NCBI GenBank assembly: GCA_030643285.1
Contig: DAOWMC010000056.1
Span: 1-7,034 of the forward strand
Direction of reading: 5' to 3'
DNA from: Methanobacteriota archaeon
GTDB taxonomy: Archaea; Halobacteriota; Syntropharchaeia; DAOWMC01
DNA length: 7,034 nucleotides
The notes beneath the pieces were generated by a model. That model searched no databases. It was not told where the DNA came from and saw nothing but the letters and a program-made list of their open reading frames with translations. The position numbers and the translations under genes were made by a program. Positions 6,285 through 7,034 of the stretch are shown piece after piece (positions within the stretch are counted from its first letter, which is position 1; each line of letters opens with the position of its first letter).

Positions 6285-6336
6285 AGTGCCATACGACCTA
6301 CACCCCAATTCCCATAATACCTGATTAATATTTCCC

Positions 6337-6344
6337 TCACCTCC
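6337..6344 (-). promoter_or_regulatory. Orphan ribosome binding site GGAGGTGA
   Basis: A perfect eight-base match to the expected anti-16S sequence lies 4 bp after the DUF1670 remnant's stop. No ATG, GTG or TTG follows at the usual distance; the nearest ATG opens only five codons. It may mark a gene once downstream whose 5' part was lost. A GTG overlapping the site itself opens a 31-codon frame, which is weak evidence for a gene. Confidence 0.3.
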
Positions 6345-6347
6345 TCT

Positions 6348-6587
6348 CTACAACTCATTAACCAGATCTATATATTCCACAACCAGTGACCTACTCATCC
6401 CCGTCGCAAAGGATATATCTTCCACCGACATCTCCTTTTTCAAACAGGACAGGACACGATCAAAGTCGTTAAGGTACCTGTCAACCACTTCAGGACTATA
6501 AAACGTCTCTTTTGCAATATCAGGCTATCCTTTTTCTCTGAAGATCGAATTTGTAGGGGTGACGAAAGCCAGATCAGATTCGATTTA
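6348..6587 (-). pseudogene. DUF1670 family protein, C-terminal remnant
   Basis: The minus-strand frame from about 6524 to the TAG at 6348 reads PDIAKETFYSPEVVDRYLND and continues through KKEMSVEDISFATGMSRSLV to EYIDLVNEL. This is the repeated helix-turn-helix-like pattern at the C-terminus of DUF1670 proteins, which are of unknown function. Just upstream the frame hits a TAG (6525-6527) where the family would have a GY-type segment, and a further 19 sense codons reach a TAA at 6585-6587 with no clear family match. No start codon supports a complete protein, and most of the N-terminal part is missing, so this is a degraded fragment. The family call is from recognised pattern and is fairly secure for 6348-6524 and weak beyond. 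Read-through of the TAG would not restore a full-length protein. Confidence 0.6.
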
Positions 6588-6590
6588 ACC

Positions 6591-6942
6591 TCATTTCAAA
6601 ATCTTATCCATAATATTCATAAACCTTTTATTGCTTATCGGATGATGTGCAATCGCTTTTCCATCGTAAATCATACAGAAGGTTCCAAACGGACACGGAC
6701 TGTTTTGAGCTTCCTCGCTACTCTTTAGACTGATTATTTCTGGCTTTAAGCCGTATTCTTTCTTTCTTTGCAGTCTCATATATCTCATTAACATTTTTTA
6801 CGGTGTATGGGCATTGATCCGCCCTGATTATCGTGAGGCCTTTGCCATACTGACTTAATCTTTTTTCCCAGTCTCCTTTAAATTTTGGTGTGGGGGCATT
6901 TTCATTAAATTTTTTTACAAGTAATAGTACATCAGTTAAATA
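6591..6942 (-). pseudogene. YoaP-type N-acetyltransferase, C-terminal remnant with a frameshift
   Basis: Two minus-strand frames together give a recognisable C-terminal half of the GNAT/YoaP family. The first (about 6942-6757) reads LLLVKKFNENAPTPKFKGDW, EKRLSQYGKGLTIIRADQCP and YTVKNVNEIYETAKKE. The second (to the TGA at 6591) reads YGLKPEIISLKSSEEAQNSP, CPFGTFCMIYDGKAIAHHPI and SNKRFMNIMDKILK. The switch falls at three tandem AAAG units (6758-6769 on the plus strand); two units would join the frames exactly as AKKEYGLKP. The N-terminal GNAT acetyl-CoA domain is missing: the first frame meets a TAA at 6991-6993. The product would have been a cytoplasmic acyltransferase with a C-terminal YoaP domain. 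A lone ORF from 6794 uses only the second frame and is not a gene in its own right. Confidence 0.72.
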
Positions 6943-6943
6943 T
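6936..6943 (+). promoter_or_regulatory. Possible TATA box for the plus-strand gene at the right edge
   Basis: The plus strand reads TTAAATAT, centred about 42 nt before the ATG at 6982. Initiation about 26 nt downstream would leave a leader of about 16 nt containing GGTGAT. A second TATA-like stretch (CTTATAAGT, 6949-6957) would instead give an almost leaderless transcript. Confidence 0.3.
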
Positions 6944-6981
6944 TTGAACTTATAAGTACATATCCCTCTTTGGTGATCTCT

Positions 6982-7034
6982 ATGTGGAATTTACCAAAAG
7001 GAGAAGATTTCCTCCCAAGAGTTAGCATCCAGGA
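6982..7034 (+). CDS. Start of an unidentified plus-strand gene (runs off the right edge)
   Basis: An ATG at 6982 opens 17 codons, MWNLPKGEDFLPRVSIQ, still open at the edge. GGTGAT (6972-6977), four bases before the ATG, is a good partial ribosome binding site, and TATA-like boxes lie upstream. It is the only likely plus-strand gene and is divergent from the decayed genes. I do not recognise the sequence, and 17 residues are too few to assign a family. The opposite strand is also open here (a frame ending at the TAA at 6936-6938), so the plus-strand reading is favoured only by its start signals. Confidence 0.35.
   Translation, partial: MWNLPKGEDFLPRVSIQ

Noticed and set aside
6591..6794. A separate 67-residue gene from the ATG at 6794
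   Set aside because: Only its last 50 or so residues match the YoaP domain; the first residues are the out-of-frame reading of the upstream half. It is the second part of a frameshifted pseudogene.

Overview
The window looks like a piece of an archaeal chromosome, most likely from the methanogen/ANME/Archaeoglobus side of the Euryarchaeota. The evidence is an archaeal-type cis-prenyltransferase (RTGGETRTSNFLPWQ signature), a DUF2551 protein of a kind known mainly from methanogen-related archaea, short stand-alone V4R proteins, GGAGGTGA-type ribosome binding sites, and A/T-rich TATA-like boxes upstream of several genes rather than convincing bacterial promoters. The species cannot be named from the sequence alone. 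Apart from one possible gene start at the right edge, every recognisable gene lies on the minus strand, so transcription runs from right to left.

From the right: 6982-7034 may be the first 17 codons of a plus-strand gene. Next to it are two decayed genes on the minus strand: a YoaP-type acetyltransferase remnant (about 6942-6591), cut off at its N-terminus and frameshifted at a three-copy AAAG tract, and a C-terminal DUF1670 remnant (about 6587-6348) with an in-frame TAG. This part is a small graveyard. Then come a promoter and the overlapping pair ccmC (6230-5556) and a 47-residue ccmD-like gene (5559-5416), which belong to cytochrome c maturation (haem handling at the membrane).

The middle holds two tandem V4R-domain proteins (5326-4787 and 4710-4177). 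They align without gaps, are about 53% identical by hand count, share four cysteines, use non-ATG starts (TTG and GTG) behind G-rich ribosome binding sites, and carry a related 19-bp element upstream. In front of the first gene this element forms part of a perfect 17-bp palindrome. By analogy with the redox-sensing V4R domain of MsvR they could be thiol or metal sensors, but they have no DNA-binding domain. A possible 21-codon gene (4131-4066), extendable through a TAG to 31 codons, follows them.

The left half is housekeeping. A DUF2551 winged-helix-like gene is followed closely by uppS, which makes the polyprenyl carrier lipid for glycan assembly. After a 42-bp gap that holds a T7 tract and a TATA box come sucC-sucD (ADP-forming succinyl-CoA ligase) and then moeA (molybdopterin molybdenumtransferase), tightly packed as a likely operon. 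moeA runs off the left edge. The most interesting parts are the V4R pair with its shared upstream element, the possible small gene with the in-frame TAG, and the decayed genes at the right end. No tRNA, rRNA, CRISPR array or intact insertion sequence was seen.
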